Part shown: one piece after another, positions 1 to 10,226 of the stretch
Layout of the letters: every line of letters starts with the position of its first letter
Numbering within the stretch: position 1 is the stretch's first letter
Assembly (NCBI GenBank): GCA_963845425.1
Contig: CAWJSC010000016.1
Coordinates: forward strand, 186,001 to 250,000
Direction: 5' to 3'
DNA: 64,000 bases
Source of the DNA: DATDAH01 sp963845425
GTDB lineage: Bacteria; Actinomycetota; Acidimicrobiia; Acidimicrobiales; DATDAH01
Position numbers and translations under genes: made by a program
Notes under the pieces: generated by a model
Databases searched by the model: none
What the model was told of the DNA's origin: nothing
What the model saw: the letters and a program-made list of their open reading frames with translations, nothing else

Positions 1-879
1 CACGACCGAGCCGGGCACGCCCGGGCGGCGACCGGCCAGGAAGAGGCCGCTGGGGTCGGGCACCCCGACCAGGCCGCCCTCGGTCATCTCCAGCACCCCG
101 AGGTCGTCGGTCGCCCCGTACCGGTGCTTGACCGCCCGGAGCAGCCGCAGGGCGTGGTGCTTGTCGCCCTCGAATGCCAGGACCGTGTCCACGATGTGCT
201 CCAGCGCCTTGGGCCCGGCCAGGTGGCCGTCCTTGGTCACCTGGCCGACCAGCACCACCGCACACCCCCGGGCCCGGGCCTCGATCACCAGGCGCTGGGC
301 CACGGCCCGGACCTGGTTCAGGGACCCGGGGGTCGAGGCGGTCTGCGGGTCGAACGCGGTCTGCACCGAGTCGACCACGAGGAGATCGGGACGGACCTCG
401 TCGAGGGCGCCGAGGAGGTCGTCGACCGAGGCCTCGGCGTGCAACCACAGCCGGTCGGTCAGCGCCCCGAGTCGCTCGGCCCGGGCTCGGACCTGCACGC
501 GGGACTCCTCGCTGCTGGCGTAGAGCGCCGTGCGCCCGGAGGCGGCGACGGCGGCGGCGGCCTGGAGCAGCAGGGTGGACTTGCCCATGCCCGGGGCCCC
601 GCCGATGACGGTCACCGAGCCGGGGACCAGCCCGCCGCCCAGCACCCGGTCCAGCTCCTCGACACCGGTGGCCACCGGCCGGCGCTCCTCGGTCGGGACG
701 TCGGCCACCAGCAGGGCGGGTCCGCCCGTAGACGGTGCCGCACCCACTGGGCGCCCGCCGGCCCGCACGGCCTCCTCGACCAGGGTGTTCCACTCGCCGC
801 AGGTCGGGCACTGGCCGGCCCACTGCGGTGAGGTCCCCCCGCAGGACGAACAGCGGTGGACGGTCTTGGCCCGGCTCAT
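1..879 (-). CDS. radA: DNA repair protein RadA (3' end outside window)
   Basis: RecA-like ATPase that helps process branched recombination intermediates (RadA/Sms family). The first 293 codons are present and the reading frame runs off the left edge. The N-terminus has the C4 zinc finger typical of RadA (CSSCGG, then CPTCGEW near residue 25), and the Walker A motif GAPGMGKST follows near residue 95. The ATG at 879 is chosen because a TAGGGT -10 element ends exactly six bases upstream, the leaderless arrangement seen repeatedly in this window. It is transcribed divergently from the lipoprotein gene at 1013. The C-terminal Lon-like domain is not visible, so completeness cannot be judged. Confidence 0.93.
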   Translation of the reverse strand, partial: MSRAKTVHRCSSCGGTSPQWAGQCPTCGEWNTLVEEAVRAGGRPVGAAPSTGGPALLVADVPTEERRPVATGVEELDRVLGGGLVPGSVTVIGGAPGMGKSTLLLQAAAAVAASGRTALYASSEESRVQVRARAERLGALTDRLWLHAEASVDDLLGALDEVRPDLLVVDSVQTAFDPQTASTPGSLNQVRAVAQRLVIEARARGCAVVLVGQVTKDGHLAGPKALEHIVDTVLAFEGDKHHALRLLRAVKHRYGATDDLGVLEMTEGGLVGVPDPSGLFLAGRRPGVPGSVV

Positions 880-885
880 GGCCGG

Positions 886-891
886 ACCCTA
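886..891 (-). promoter_or_regulatory. -10 element TAGGGT of radA (leaderless)
   Basis: TAGGGT on the minus strand followed by six bases and then the radA ATG. The spacing places the transcription start at or within a base of the start codon, so the mRNA would have no 5' leader; no Shine-Dalgarno sequence is present. Confidence 0.6.
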
Positions 892-1000
892 CGGAGGGGG
901 GGTGACAGGCTCACGCCGACACTCTAGAACAGGTGTTCGCTTCCGCAGGACTTTGCCGAACCTTGACCAGGAGGTGGACGATCGCTGGTGCACCCCTCCG

Positions 1001-1006
1001 TACGTT
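1001..1006 (+). promoter_or_regulatory. -10 element TACGTT (leaderless lipoprotein gene)
   Basis: TACGTT, six bases, then ATG at 1013. Same arrangement as radA on the opposite strand, so the 133-base region 880-1012 carries two divergent leaderless promoters. Confidence 0.6.
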
Positions 1007-1012
1007 CGCCCC

Positions 1013-1606
1013 ATGCCCGCCCGCCGGATGATCGCCCTCGCCCTGCTGGTCCTCGTCCTCGGTGGGGGCTGCAGCCTCCTCCCCGACGACACCGAGGTCA
1101 GTGCCTCCTGCGCCCGGTCCCTGGACCGGGCCGAGCAGGCGGCCGAGGCCCGCACCCGGGTCATCGACCGCACCGACGCCGTCACCGAGATGGACCCGGT
1201 CCGCACCACCGCCGTGCTCGCCCACCGCGACGAGGTGCAGCGGGCCGTCTTCGGCCCCATCGCCCAGGTCGCCACGCGGGCCGAGGCGCGGTCCACCGCC
1301 TCCGAGCGCCTCCGCGGCGAGTGCCGCCAGGGCTCGACCGAGGTGCCGGCGCGCTGTCGGGTCGCCTTCACCCAGGCCGGTCGGCTCGAGCGGACGGCGG
1401 CGGCGGCGCTGCAGACCCGCATGGACTTCTGGTCGACCCAGGTCCGCATGGCCCAGCGGGCCACGGCCGGCGACGCCGACGGCACGCGCCAGGCCGTCGA
1501 CCGGTGGGGCGACCTGCTCACCGACTACGAGCACCAGCTCACCCGGTTCGACCAGGCCCAGGCCCGTCACCAGCGGGCCGTCCTCGACTGCCGCGACGAC
1601 CTCTGA
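1013..1606 (+). CDS. Putative lipoprotein of unknown function
   Basis: A 197-residue protein with a lipoprotein signal peptide: basic MPARR, a hydrophobic stretch, and VLGGGC at residues 15-20, giving Cys20 as the predicted lipidated residue. The mature part is Arg/Ala-rich, probably helical, with four further cysteines (in SASCARS, RGECRQG, PARCRVA and VLDCRDD) that could form two disulfides outside the membrane. An in-frame upstream extension exists but is antisense to radA; the ATG at 1013 is preferred because of the TACGTT-N6-ATG signal. I do not recognise the family. It is probably monocistronic. Confidence 0.75.
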   Translation: MPARRMIALALLVLVLGGGCSLLPDDTEVSASCARSLDRAEQAAEARTRVIDRTDAVTEMDPVRTTAVLAHRDEVQRAVFGPIAQVATRAEARSTASERLRGECRQGSTEVPARCRVAFTQAGRLERTAAAALQTRMDFWSTQVRMAQRATAGDADGTRQAVDRWGDLLTDYEHQLTRFDQAQARHQRAVLDCRDDL

Positions 1607-1629
1607 GGTAGTCGTCAGCCCCGGACGCG

Positions 1630-1872
1630 CTACTTGCGGCTGCTCATCGCCCGGTCGATGAGCATGAGGATCACGGCGCCGACGATCGACCCGATGATCC
1701 CGCTGGGCCGCAGGTTCAGGCCGTCTCCCGCGATGAGGCTGGCCAGGAGGCCACCGACGAACGAGCCGAGCAGGCCGTAACCGATCCGCTTGCCCCAGGA
1801 CTCGGTCCCGGTGATCCAGCCCGCGATGAACCCGACGATGATCCCGAAGCCGAGGATGGCGAAGATGAGCAT
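1630..1872 (-). CDS. GlsB/YeaQ/YmgE family membrane protein
   Basis: An 80-residue, three-helix membrane protein of the transglycosylase-associated (GlsB/YeaQ/YmgE) family, often linked to stress responses in Gram-positives although the biochemical role is unsettled. Hydrophobic segments lie at about residues 3-22, 30-48 and 57-73, separated by glycine-rich turns (GFIAGWITG, GLLGSFVGGLLAS, GIIGSIVGAVIL), the pattern characteristic of this family. It ends convergently with the lipoprotein gene at 1606 and lies 42 bases downstream of the LppM-like gene on the same strand. Confidence 0.85.
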   Translation of the reverse strand: MLIFAILGFGIIVGFIAGWITGTESWGKRIGYGLLGSFVGGLLASLIAGDGLNLRPSGIIGSIVGAVILMLIDRAMSSRK

Positions 1873-1914
1873 CGGAGGAGTCTCGCGCGCCGTACCCCGT
1901 GTCGAGGGATCCGG

Positions 1915-2682
1915 TCAGCGCCGGTGGAACACGGGTCTCCGGTTGCGGCGAAGGAAGCGCCAGACCAGCACGACCACCAGCAGGACGACCGCCAACGCCG
2001 CGCCGGCGGCCAGGCCCAGCGCCAACGGGTTGCGCTCCTCGGTGCTCGCCGCCATCGTGACCGGGTCGTCACCGAGCGCCGCCTCCCAGGTGAACGTCCT
2101 CGTCTCGTCGCCCTCGGGCAGGGCGATGACGAAGGTGAAGGAGGTCAGCTCGCTCAGCGGGGCCCCCAGTTCGGCCTCGAGGGCGGCCTGGTCCTGCCCG
2201 ATCGGGAAGCCGTCCAACAGTTCGGTGAGCCGGCGGTCGCTGAAGGTCGCGACCCCCCGTGACAGGTCGAGGGTGCCGGCGAAGTCGTAGGTGGTGGTGG
2301 CGAACGACCGACCCCGTTCCAGCGACGGGTCGAGGATCGGCCCCCGGTTGCCGCCGATCTCCCCGAGCACCTCGGCCAGTTGCCCGGGTGCGAAGAAGTC
2401 CTTGGTGGCGGTGATGATCACGCCGCCCCCGTCGACCGGCTCGGGCCCGGTGACCTCCCAGCCCGTGCGCCGCAGGTCCCGGACCCGCAGTTGCTCGGCC
2501 AGATCGGGGATGCGGGCGGCCGCCTCCTGGTCGAGGACGACCTCGACGGCGACCGTTCCGGAACCGTCCTCGGCCACGTCCACCCGCACCGCGGTGTCCA
2601 CCTGGCATCCCGTGATCACCAGGACCGCCAGCGCGACCGCGACCGCCCCCCGACGCGTTCTGGCGCCCGATCTGCCGGTCAT
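1915..2682 (-). CDS. LppM-like membrane-anchored lipoprotein
   Basis: A 255-residue protein resembling the LppM domain of mycobacteria. It has a lipoprotein signal peptide ending LVITGC (Cys26), a beta-rich ectodomain beginning VDTAVRVDVAEDGSGTV, and a C-terminal transmembrane helix at about residues 220-242 followed by a basic tail (WRFLRRNRRP). In Mycobacterium LppM affects phagosome handling; in a free-living relative the role is unknown. It sits 48 bases downstream of clpC on the same strand. No Shine-Dalgarno or leaderless -10 is obvious for the ATG at 2682, so the start is less certain than the product. Confidence 0.72.
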   Translation of the reverse strand: MTGRSGARTRRGAVAVALAVLVITGCQVDTAVRVDVAEDGSGTVAVEVVLDQEAAARIPDLAEQLRVRDLRRTGWEVTGPEPVDGGGVIITATKDFFAPGQLAEVLGEIGGNRGPILDPSLERGRSFATTTYDFAGTLDLSRGVATFSDRRLTELLDGFPIGQDQAALEAELGAPLSELTSFTFVIALPEGDETRTFTWEAALGDDPVTMAASTEERNPLALGLAAGAALAVVLLVVVLVWRFLRRNRRPVFHRR

Positions 2683-2730
2683 GACCGGGAAATCGGGCGC
2701 CAGTTCGCCGTTCTGGGTCTTCGGGATCGG

Positions 2731-5253
<2,523 letters not shown>

Positions 5254-5259
5254 GATGTT

Positions 5260-5297
5260 CCTCCCGAACTGAGGGCTCCTGGTTTGGATCGAGTCTA
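5260..5297 (-). promoter_or_regulatory. clpC Shine-Dalgarno (GGGAGG) and candidate -10 (TAGACT)
   Basis: GGGAGG at 5260-5265 is six bases before the TTG start and decides it. TAGACT at 5292-5297 is a plausible -10 giving a leader of about 30 bases. No convincing -35, ClgR or SigR-type site was seen. Confidence 0.5.
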
Positions 5298-5467
5298 CCG
5301 ACGCCCTGTACCTACGCACGTCGGTCGATCGGGCCGTCCTCCCAAGGGATTCGGCACCCGTCAAGGTCTACAACCGGTGCGGGCCGACGCCTCTTCCCGG
5401 TTTCGTGTGGCGGTTGGCACCTCCCGAGCACTCGGTGGTCGGCTACCGGTTGGCCGGGGTTCCGGCC

Positions 5468-5473
5468 TATCGT
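5468..5473 (+). promoter_or_regulatory. -10 element TATCGT (leaderless polyprenyl synthase)
   Basis: TATCGT, six bases, then GTG at 5480. This fixes the start at 5480 rather than at the upstream in-frame ATG. Confidence 0.58.
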
Positions 5474-5479
5474 CGCTGC

Positions 5480-6469
5480 GTGGCCGGGAACCCTCTCACC
5501 CACCTGCCCGGCATGACCGAGAACCTGGTGCGGGTCGAGGCGCGCCTGGCCGAGTCGGTGCGGGCCGACGACGACTTCCTCACCGAGGTCGCCAGCCACC
5601 TGATCCGGGCGGGGGGCAAGCGGGTCCGACCCACCCTCACCATGGCCGCCGCCCTGTCCGCCGACGGTGAGTTGGGCGACGCCACCGAGGACTCGGTCCT
5701 CGGTGGGGTGTCGGTCGAGCTGGTCCACCTGGGCTCGCTCTACCACGACGACGTCATGGACGACGCCACCACCCGGCGCACGGTCGAGAGCGTGAACGCC
5801 CGCTGGGGCAACCTCAAGGCGATCCTGGCGGGCGACTTCCTGCTGGCCCGGGCCTCCGAGATCGCCGCCGGCCTCGGCACCGAGGTGGCCGGCCTGCTGG
5901 CCGCCACCATCGCCCGGCTCTGCGAGGGCCAGGTCCGGGAGCTGCAGGACGCCTACAACGTGGGCCGGACCGAGGCCGACTACCTCGCCTCGATCGAGGG
6001 CAAGACCGCCGCCCTGTTCGCCTCCTCCTGCCGCATCGGTGGCATCGTCGCCGGCTTCGACCGCGACCGGATCGACGGCCTGACCCGGTTCGGCCGGGCC
6101 TACGGCATGTCCTTCCAGGTCATCGACGACGTGCTCGACGTGGTCGCCAGCTCCGAGCAGCTAGGCAAGCCCGCCGGCCACGACCTGGTCGAGGGCGTCT
6201 ACACGCTGCCCACGCTGCGGACCCTGCAGGGCCCCGCCGGCGGGGATCTCGCCGACCTCCTGGGTCGTCCCCTCGAGCCCGAGGAGGTCGACAAGGCCCT
6301 GGCCATCATCCGCAGCGAAGGGGCCGTGGCCGCCGCGCTGACCGACGCCCGGGCGTACGTGGACGAGGGCCGGGCCGCGTTGGACGGGTTGGGCTCGTCG
6401 CCGGTCGTGGAGGCCATGGCCGAGGCCAGCGACGTCCTCGTCGCCCAGATCGACGACTTCGGGTACTGA
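5480..6469 (+). CDS. Polyprenyl diphosphate synthase (isoprenoid chain elongation)
   Basis: Trans-isoprenyl diphosphate synthase that condenses IPP onto allylic diphosphates, probably supplying the menaquinone side chain. Both aspartate-rich motifs are intact: DDVMD near residue 88 in HDDVMDDA and DDVLD near residue 214 in QVIDDVLDVV; GGKRVRP near residue 45 binds the diphosphate. Starting at GTG 5480 gives 329 residues, usual for the family. The start is supported by TATCGT-N6-GTG. Product chain length (and hence a symbol such as hepT or grcC) cannot be read from sequence alone. Divergent from clpC. Confidence 0.9.
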   Translation: MAGNPLTHLPGMTENLVRVEARLAESVRADDDFLTEVASHLIRAGGKRVRPTLTMAAALSADGELGDATEDSVLGGVSVELVHLGSLYHDDVMDDATTRRTVESVNARWGNLKAILAGDFLLARASEIAAGLGTEVAGLLAATIARLCEGQVRELQDAYNVGRTEADYLASIEGKTAALFASSCRIGGIVAGFDRDRIDGLTRFGRAYGMSFQVIDDVLDVVASSEQLGKPAGHDLVEGVYTLPTLRTLQGPAGGDLADLLGRPLEPEEVDKALAIIRSEGAVAAALTDARAYVDEGRAALDGLGSSPVVEAMAEASDVLVAQIDDFGY

Positions 6470-6509
6470 CTTCTGCCTGACCGGGCCCTGACCGAGGGCC
6501 CACCGCCAC

Positions 6510-6523
6510 AGGACCTTCGCCCC
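6510..6523. promoter_or_regulatory. DosR/DevR-like box AGGACCTTCGCCCC
   Basis: Imperfect copy of the GGGAC-N4-GTCCC palindrome used by the hypoxia/NO response regulator DosR (DevR) in actinobacteria. It lies 54 bases before the ATG of the DUF2510 membrane protein and closely resembles the box at 8193. Binding is inferred from the motif only; no dosR gene is in the window. Confidence 0.45.
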
Positions 6524-6577
6524 TGGGCCGCCGCGCCCCAGCGCAGGACGCTGGACCCAGCGAGCAAGGAGGCTCCC

Positions 6578-7294
6578 ATGGGCACCGTGATGCAGGCCGA
6601 CTGGGAGCGACGGCCCCGGAACGGCGGGCTGATCGCCATCGCCGGAGGGGTCCTCATGGTGGTCGGCGTGTTCCTGCCCTGGCTGACCGGAGGCGGCAAC
6701 TCCCTCACCGGTTGGGAGCTCTACGACCGCCGCCAGGAGGCCGGGGACAACCCCTTCGTGGTCGACAAGATGTTCGACAGCACCTTCGACCCGTTCTTCA
6801 CCGGGGCACCGGTCCTGGTGCTCGGGGTGCTGCTCGGCCTGATCGGTGTCGGCATCTACGCGGCGAGGAAGCGACCTCCACCCAGCCGTTACCGGGTCAG
6901 CCCCGGCCTCTACATCACCGGGATGCTGCTCGGCGTCGTGGCCTTCCTCATGGTCTTCCTGGACGTCTTCAGCACGCTACGGGCACCCGAGTTGATGGAC
7001 GTCTCGATCGGCATGGGCTTGATCGTGAGCGGCCTGGGGATCGTCGCCGTCGTCGTCGGCATCGGCCAGAGCTCGGCCACCCGTCGGGAGTTGGCCGCCG
7101 GCTCGGCGTGGACGCCACCCCAGGCGCCCGCGGCGCCGGTGCCGCAGCCGGTGGTCGGCGCACCCCAACCGCCCAACTGGTACCCCGACCCGGCCGGCCA
7201 CCACCAGATGCGCTTCTGGGACGGTGCCACCTGGTCGAGCCACGTGAGCGACAACGGAGTCCAGAGCGAGGACCCGCTGGTCCCGACCGGCTGA
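6578..7294 (+). CDS. Four-helix membrane protein with C-terminal DUF2510 domain
   Basis: A 238-residue protein. Hydrophobic segments lie at about residues 18-36, 77-98, 109-131 and 143-163, followed by a Pro/Ala linker and a C-terminal DUF2510 domain (NWYPDPAGHHQMRFWDG...W), a short tryptophan-rich module common in actinobacterial membrane proteins and of unknown function. A strong Shine-Dalgarno (AAGGAGG) precedes the ATG. Its upstream region contains a DosR-like box, and the stretch from box to start codon resembles the region upstream of the small ORF at 8267, suggesting co-regulation. Function unknown. Confidence 0.85.
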   Translation: MGTVMQADWERRPRNGGLIAIAGGVLMVVGVFLPWLTGGGNSLTGWELYDRRQEAGDNPFVVDKMFDSTFDPFFTGAPVLVLGVLLGLIGVGIYAARKRPPPSRYRVSPGLYITGMLLGVVAFLMVFLDVFSTLRAPELMDVSIGMGLIVSGLGIVAVVVGIGQSSATRRELAAGSAWTPPQAPAAPVPQPVVGAPQPPNWYPDPAGHHQMRFWDGATWSSHVSDNGVQSEDPLVPTG

Positions 7295-7314
7295 GGGGAC
7301 CGCGGTCGGCTCCT

Positions 7315-7320
7315 TAGGCT
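7315..7320 (+). promoter_or_regulatory. -10 element TAGGCT (leaderless transglutaminase-like gene)
   Basis: TAGGCT, six bases, then TTG at 7327. It supports the TTG rather than the ATG 39 bases further on. Confidence 0.55.
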
Positions 7321-7326
7321 GAGGGC

Positions 7327-8154
7327 TTGCCCGCCGCCCCTGCCGACCGCCATGTCGGCGCCACCATGTCCTTCGCCGTCGAGCCGGGCACGGTGCTGGC
7401 CCTGCAGGTCGCACCGGCCTCCACCGCGGGGGCATGCTCCGACGAACTGTTCACCGTCACCCTCGACGGCCGGCCCGTCCCGGTCCAGGAGCTCCCCGGT
7501 GAGCACGGCGGCCGGATCCACCTCGTGCGGGCCGACGCCGGCGCGCTGCAGCTGGTCTACTCGTCCACCGTCCACCCGGTCACCGCCGAGGGAATGGCTG
7601 CCCCTGAGCACGACCCTGAGGCGATCCAGTACCTCCGCCAGAGCCGGTACTGCCCCTCCGACGCCATGGTCGGCTTCGCCGGCGCCGAGCTCGGCCACCT
7701 CGCTCCGGGGCCGGGGCTGGCCACCGCCATCGCCGAGTGGGTGTTCGAGCGCCTGGCCTACGTGCTCGGGATGAGCACACCGACGACCACGGCCCTCGAG
7801 ACCCTGGCCGCCAACGCCGGGGCGTGCCGTGACTTCGCCCACCTCACGATCGCGCTGTGCCGGGCCCGCGGCGTCCCGGCCCGCTTGGCCGCCGTTTACG
7901 CCCCCGGGCTGACCCCGATGGACTTCCACGCCGTCGTCGAGGCCCGGGTCGACGGGGTGTGGCAGGTCCTCGACGCCACTCGCATGGCCCCCCGTTCGTC
8001 GCTGGTCCGCATCGCCACGGGTCGAGACTCCGCCGACACGGCCTTCGCCACGACCCTGGCCGGCGACGCCGAGCTCCTCACCTTCGAGGTGACCGCCACG
8101 ACCGACGGCGGCCTCCCCAACGACGACCACCGAGGGTCCGTCACCCTTTCCTGA
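7327..8154 (+). CDS. Transglutaminase-like superfamily protein
   Basis: A 275-residue protein with a papain-like transglutaminase core. The triad is visible: Cys in NAGACRDFAH near residue 167, His in DFHAVVEA near 201 and Asp in VLDATRM near 216. The N-terminal 100 residues form a beta-rich domain as in bacterial transglutaminase N-terminal regions. Members act as proteases, amidases or crosslinkers; the substrate here is unknown and there is no signal peptide. The TTG start follows a TAGGCT-N6 leaderless signal. It is 32 bases downstream of the DUF2510 gene but has its own promoter. Confidence 0.82.
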   Translation: MPAAPADRHVGATMSFAVEPGTVLALQVAPASTAGACSDELFTVTLDGRPVPVQELPGEHGGRIHLVRADAGALQLVYSSTVHPVTAEGMAAPEHDPEAIQYLRQSRYCPSDAMVGFAGAELGHLAPGPGLATAIAEWVFERLAYVLGMSTPTTTALETLAANAGACRDFAHLTIALCRARGVPARLAAVYAPGLTPMDFHAVVEARVDGVWQVLDATRMAPRSSLVRIATGRDSADTAFATTLAGDAELLTFEVTATTDGGLPNDDHRGSVTLS

Positions 8155-8192
8155 GCACGCATCGGTCAGGCGACGGTCGGCAGCCCCGACGC

Positions 8193-8206
8193 GGGACCTT
8201 CGTCCC
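8193..8206. promoter_or_regulatory. DosR/DevR-like box GGGACCTTCGTCCC
   Basis: Perfect GGGAC-N4-GTCCC inverted repeat, matching the core of the DosR consensus. It lies 60 bases before a short ORF with a strong Shine-Dalgarno (GAGGAGG) and 156 bases before the etfBA fusion, so it may control that unit. Inferred from motif only. Confidence 0.55.
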
Positions 8207-8266
8207 TGGGTCGTCGCCCCCTGATCCGGGAAGCTGACGGCGACGAACGAGGAGGCGGTGGTGGCC

Positions 8267-8358
8267 ATGGCCGACACGACGGACCGGGGGCGGCGCGCGA
8301 CCTGCGGCGGGCGGAGATGATCCGGATTCCCGTCCTCTGGTCTCCTGGCGGCGGCTGA
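8267..8358 (+). CDS. Possible ~30-residue leader ORF upstream of etfBA (frame broken)
   Basis: An ATG at 8267 sits behind GAGGAGG. As read, the frame stops after 17 codons (8318-8320). Adding one G to the run of five at about 8286-8290 would give a 30-residue peptide (MADTTDRGAARDLRR then AEMIRIPVLWSPGGG) ending four bases before etfBA, which would couple the two. The Shine-Dalgarno and the DosR-like box upstream argue that something is translated here; the peptide itself is not a recognised family. Could equally be a non-coding leader. Confidence 0.28.
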
Positions 8359-8362
8359 CACC

Positions 8363-10198
8363 ATGCGGGCCATCGTCCTCGTCAAACAGGTCCCGGACCT
8401 CCGGACGACTGCGGTGGGGGTCGCGCCCGATGGCACGATCGCCCGCGACCAGGCCGAGGCGATCAGCAACCCCGCCGACCTCCACGCCCTCGAGGCCGCA
8501 CTCACCCTGGCCGACGAGGTCTGGGCACTGACCATGGGACCGGCCCGCGCCGAAGAGGTGCTGCGCGACGCCGTGGCCCGGGGGGCCGACCGCGGGATCC
8601 TGCTCTGTGACCGGGCCTTCGCCGGGTCCGACACCTGGGCCACGGCCAATGCTCTGGGCGCCGCGGTGGCGGCGCTCGGCGGGGCCGATCTGGTGATTGC
8701 CGGGTTGACGGCCATCGACGGCGAGACCGGGCAGGTCGGTCCGCAGGTGGCCCAGCGACTGGGCCTCCCCCAGGCCACGGCGTGCGAGGAACTGACCCTC
8801 CATGACGGGCGACTGCTCGCCCGCCGCATCGTCGAAGGGGGCTACGAACGCCTGTCGGTGCCCCTGCCTGCGGTGGTCACGGTGGCCGAAACCGGCTTCA
8901 CCCCCCGCTACCCGACCCTCCCCGGCCGGCGCCGGGCTGAGCGGGCCACCTTCGACACCCTCACCGCCGAGGACCTCGGGTTGGGCCCCGACCGGGTGGG
9001 CTTGGCGGCTTCGCCGACCAAGGTCGCCCAGATGACCCCGGCCCCGCTGCCCGACCGCACCTGCCGCCTGGTCGACGCCGACTTCGACCTGGACGCCCTG
9101 GTGGCCGAGCTGCTGGCGTCGGGGGCGCTGGATCCCGGCAGCCGGGCCCAGGACACCGGACCGACGACCGCGGCGGCCCCCCGGGAGCCCCGGGCCGGCG
9201 GGGCCGCCCTCTGGGTCGTGGCCGAGGTGGCCGACGGGCGACTGGCCGACGTCTCGGCCGAGTTGGTGTCCCGGGCCGTCGACCTCGCCCCCGCGCTGGG
9301 TGGCGGCGTCGGCGCGGTGGTGGCCACCGACCTGCCCTCGGCCGCCGTCGAGGACGCGGCCGCCCACGGCGCCGATGTCGTCTACCAGGCCGGCGATCCC
9401 CGCCTGGCCCCCTACCGCTGCCTGCCCCACGCCCGGGTCGTGGTCGATGCCATCCGGGCCCATGATCCGGCGGCAGTGCTGTTCGGCGCCACCACCACGG
9501 GCCGGGACCTGGCGCCCCGGGTCGCCGGCATGCTGGACGCCGGCTTGGCGGCGGATTGCACCGACCTCGCGGTCGGACCCTGGGACCGCCTCCATGTCCA
9601 CTACGACGCCCTCCTCCACCAGATCCGCCCGGCGATGGGCGGCGGTGTCCTGGCCACCTGCCTGGCCCCCGAAGCCCGCCCGCAGATGGCCACGGTCCGG
9701 CCCGGGACGTTCCGAGCCCTCGCCCGCCCCTGCCGGGCCCGCGTCGAGGACCTCGACATCCGCCTCGACCCCGCCGACCTCACGGTGGACGTGGTCGACC
9801 GGGACGTACGCCTGGGTGACACCCGCCTGGCTGACGCCGACGTAGTCGTGGCCGGCGGGGTCGGCTGCGACGCCGGGTCCTGGCCCCTCGTCGAGGACCT
9901 GGCCGAAGCGATCGGCGGCACCGTTGCCGCCACCCGGGCCGCGGTCGAGGCGGGCCTGGCGCCCCGGTCTCGCCAGGTCGGCCAGACCGGCCAGGCCGTG
10001 CACCCCCGCCTCTACATCGGCTGTGGGGTCTCCGGGGCGCTGCAACACCTGGTGGGCATGCGCACCGCCCGCACGGTCGTGGCCGTCAACCGGGACCCGG
10101 ATGCCTACCTGTTCCAGGTCGCCCACTTCGGCATCGTGGGCGAGGTCGCCGACGTCCTGCCCCGGTTGACCGAGGCCCTCCGGCGCCGGAGCGGCTGA
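8363..10198 (+). CDS. Fused electron transfer flavoprotein, EtfB-EtfA single chain
   Basis: Carries electrons between acyl-CoA-type dehydrogenases and a quinone reductase or another acceptor. Residues 1 to about 255 are a complete EtfB (FixA): VLVKQVPD at the start and AIDGETGQVGPQVAQRLG. After a short Pro/Ala linker, residues from about 279 to 611 are a complete EtfA (FixB), with the FAD-binding C-terminus SRQVGQTGQAVHPRLYIGCG, followed by VSGALQHLVGM and VNRDPDAYLFQVAHFGIVG. The subunits are normally separate, adjacent genes, so the one-chain arrangement is unusual. It lies downstream of a DosR-like box, consistent with a redox or hypoxia role. No partner dehydrogenase is adjacent. Confidence 0.9.
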   Translation: MRAIVLVKQVPDLRTTAVGVAPDGTIARDQAEAISNPADLHALEAALTLADEVWALTMGPARAEEVLRDAVARGADRGILLCDRAFAGSDTWATANALGAAVAALGGADLVIAGLTAIDGETGQVGPQVAQRLGLPQATACEELTLHDGRLLARRIVEGGYERLSVPLPAVVTVAETGFTPRYPTLPGRRRAERATFDTLTAEDLGLGPDRVGLAASPTKVAQMTPAPLPDRTCRLVDADFDLDALVAELLASGALDPGSRAQDTGPTTAAAPREPRAGGAALWVVAEVADGRLADVSAELVSRAVDLAPALGGGVGAVVATDLPSAAVEDAAAHGADVVYQAGDPRLAPYRCLPHARVVVDAIRAHDPAAVLFGATTTGRDLAPRVAGMLDAGLAADCTDLAVGPWDRLHVHYDALLHQIRPAMGGGVLATCLAPEARPQMATVRPGTFRALARPCRARVEDLDIRLDPADLTVDVVDRDVRLGDTRLADADVVVAGGVGCDAGSWPLVEDLAEAIGGTVAATRAAVEAGLAPRSRQVGQTGQAVHPRLYIGCGVSGALQHLVGMRTARTVVAVNRDPDAYLFQVAHFGIVGEVADVLPRLTEALRRRSG

Positions 10199-10226
10199 CC
10201 GGGCGCCGAGCCCGACGGGAGCTTCC

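Noticed and set aside
5254..5364. N-terminal extension of ClpC from the ATG at 5364
   Set aside because: The extra 37 residues do not match the family, and the TTG at 5253 has a well-placed GGGAGG.
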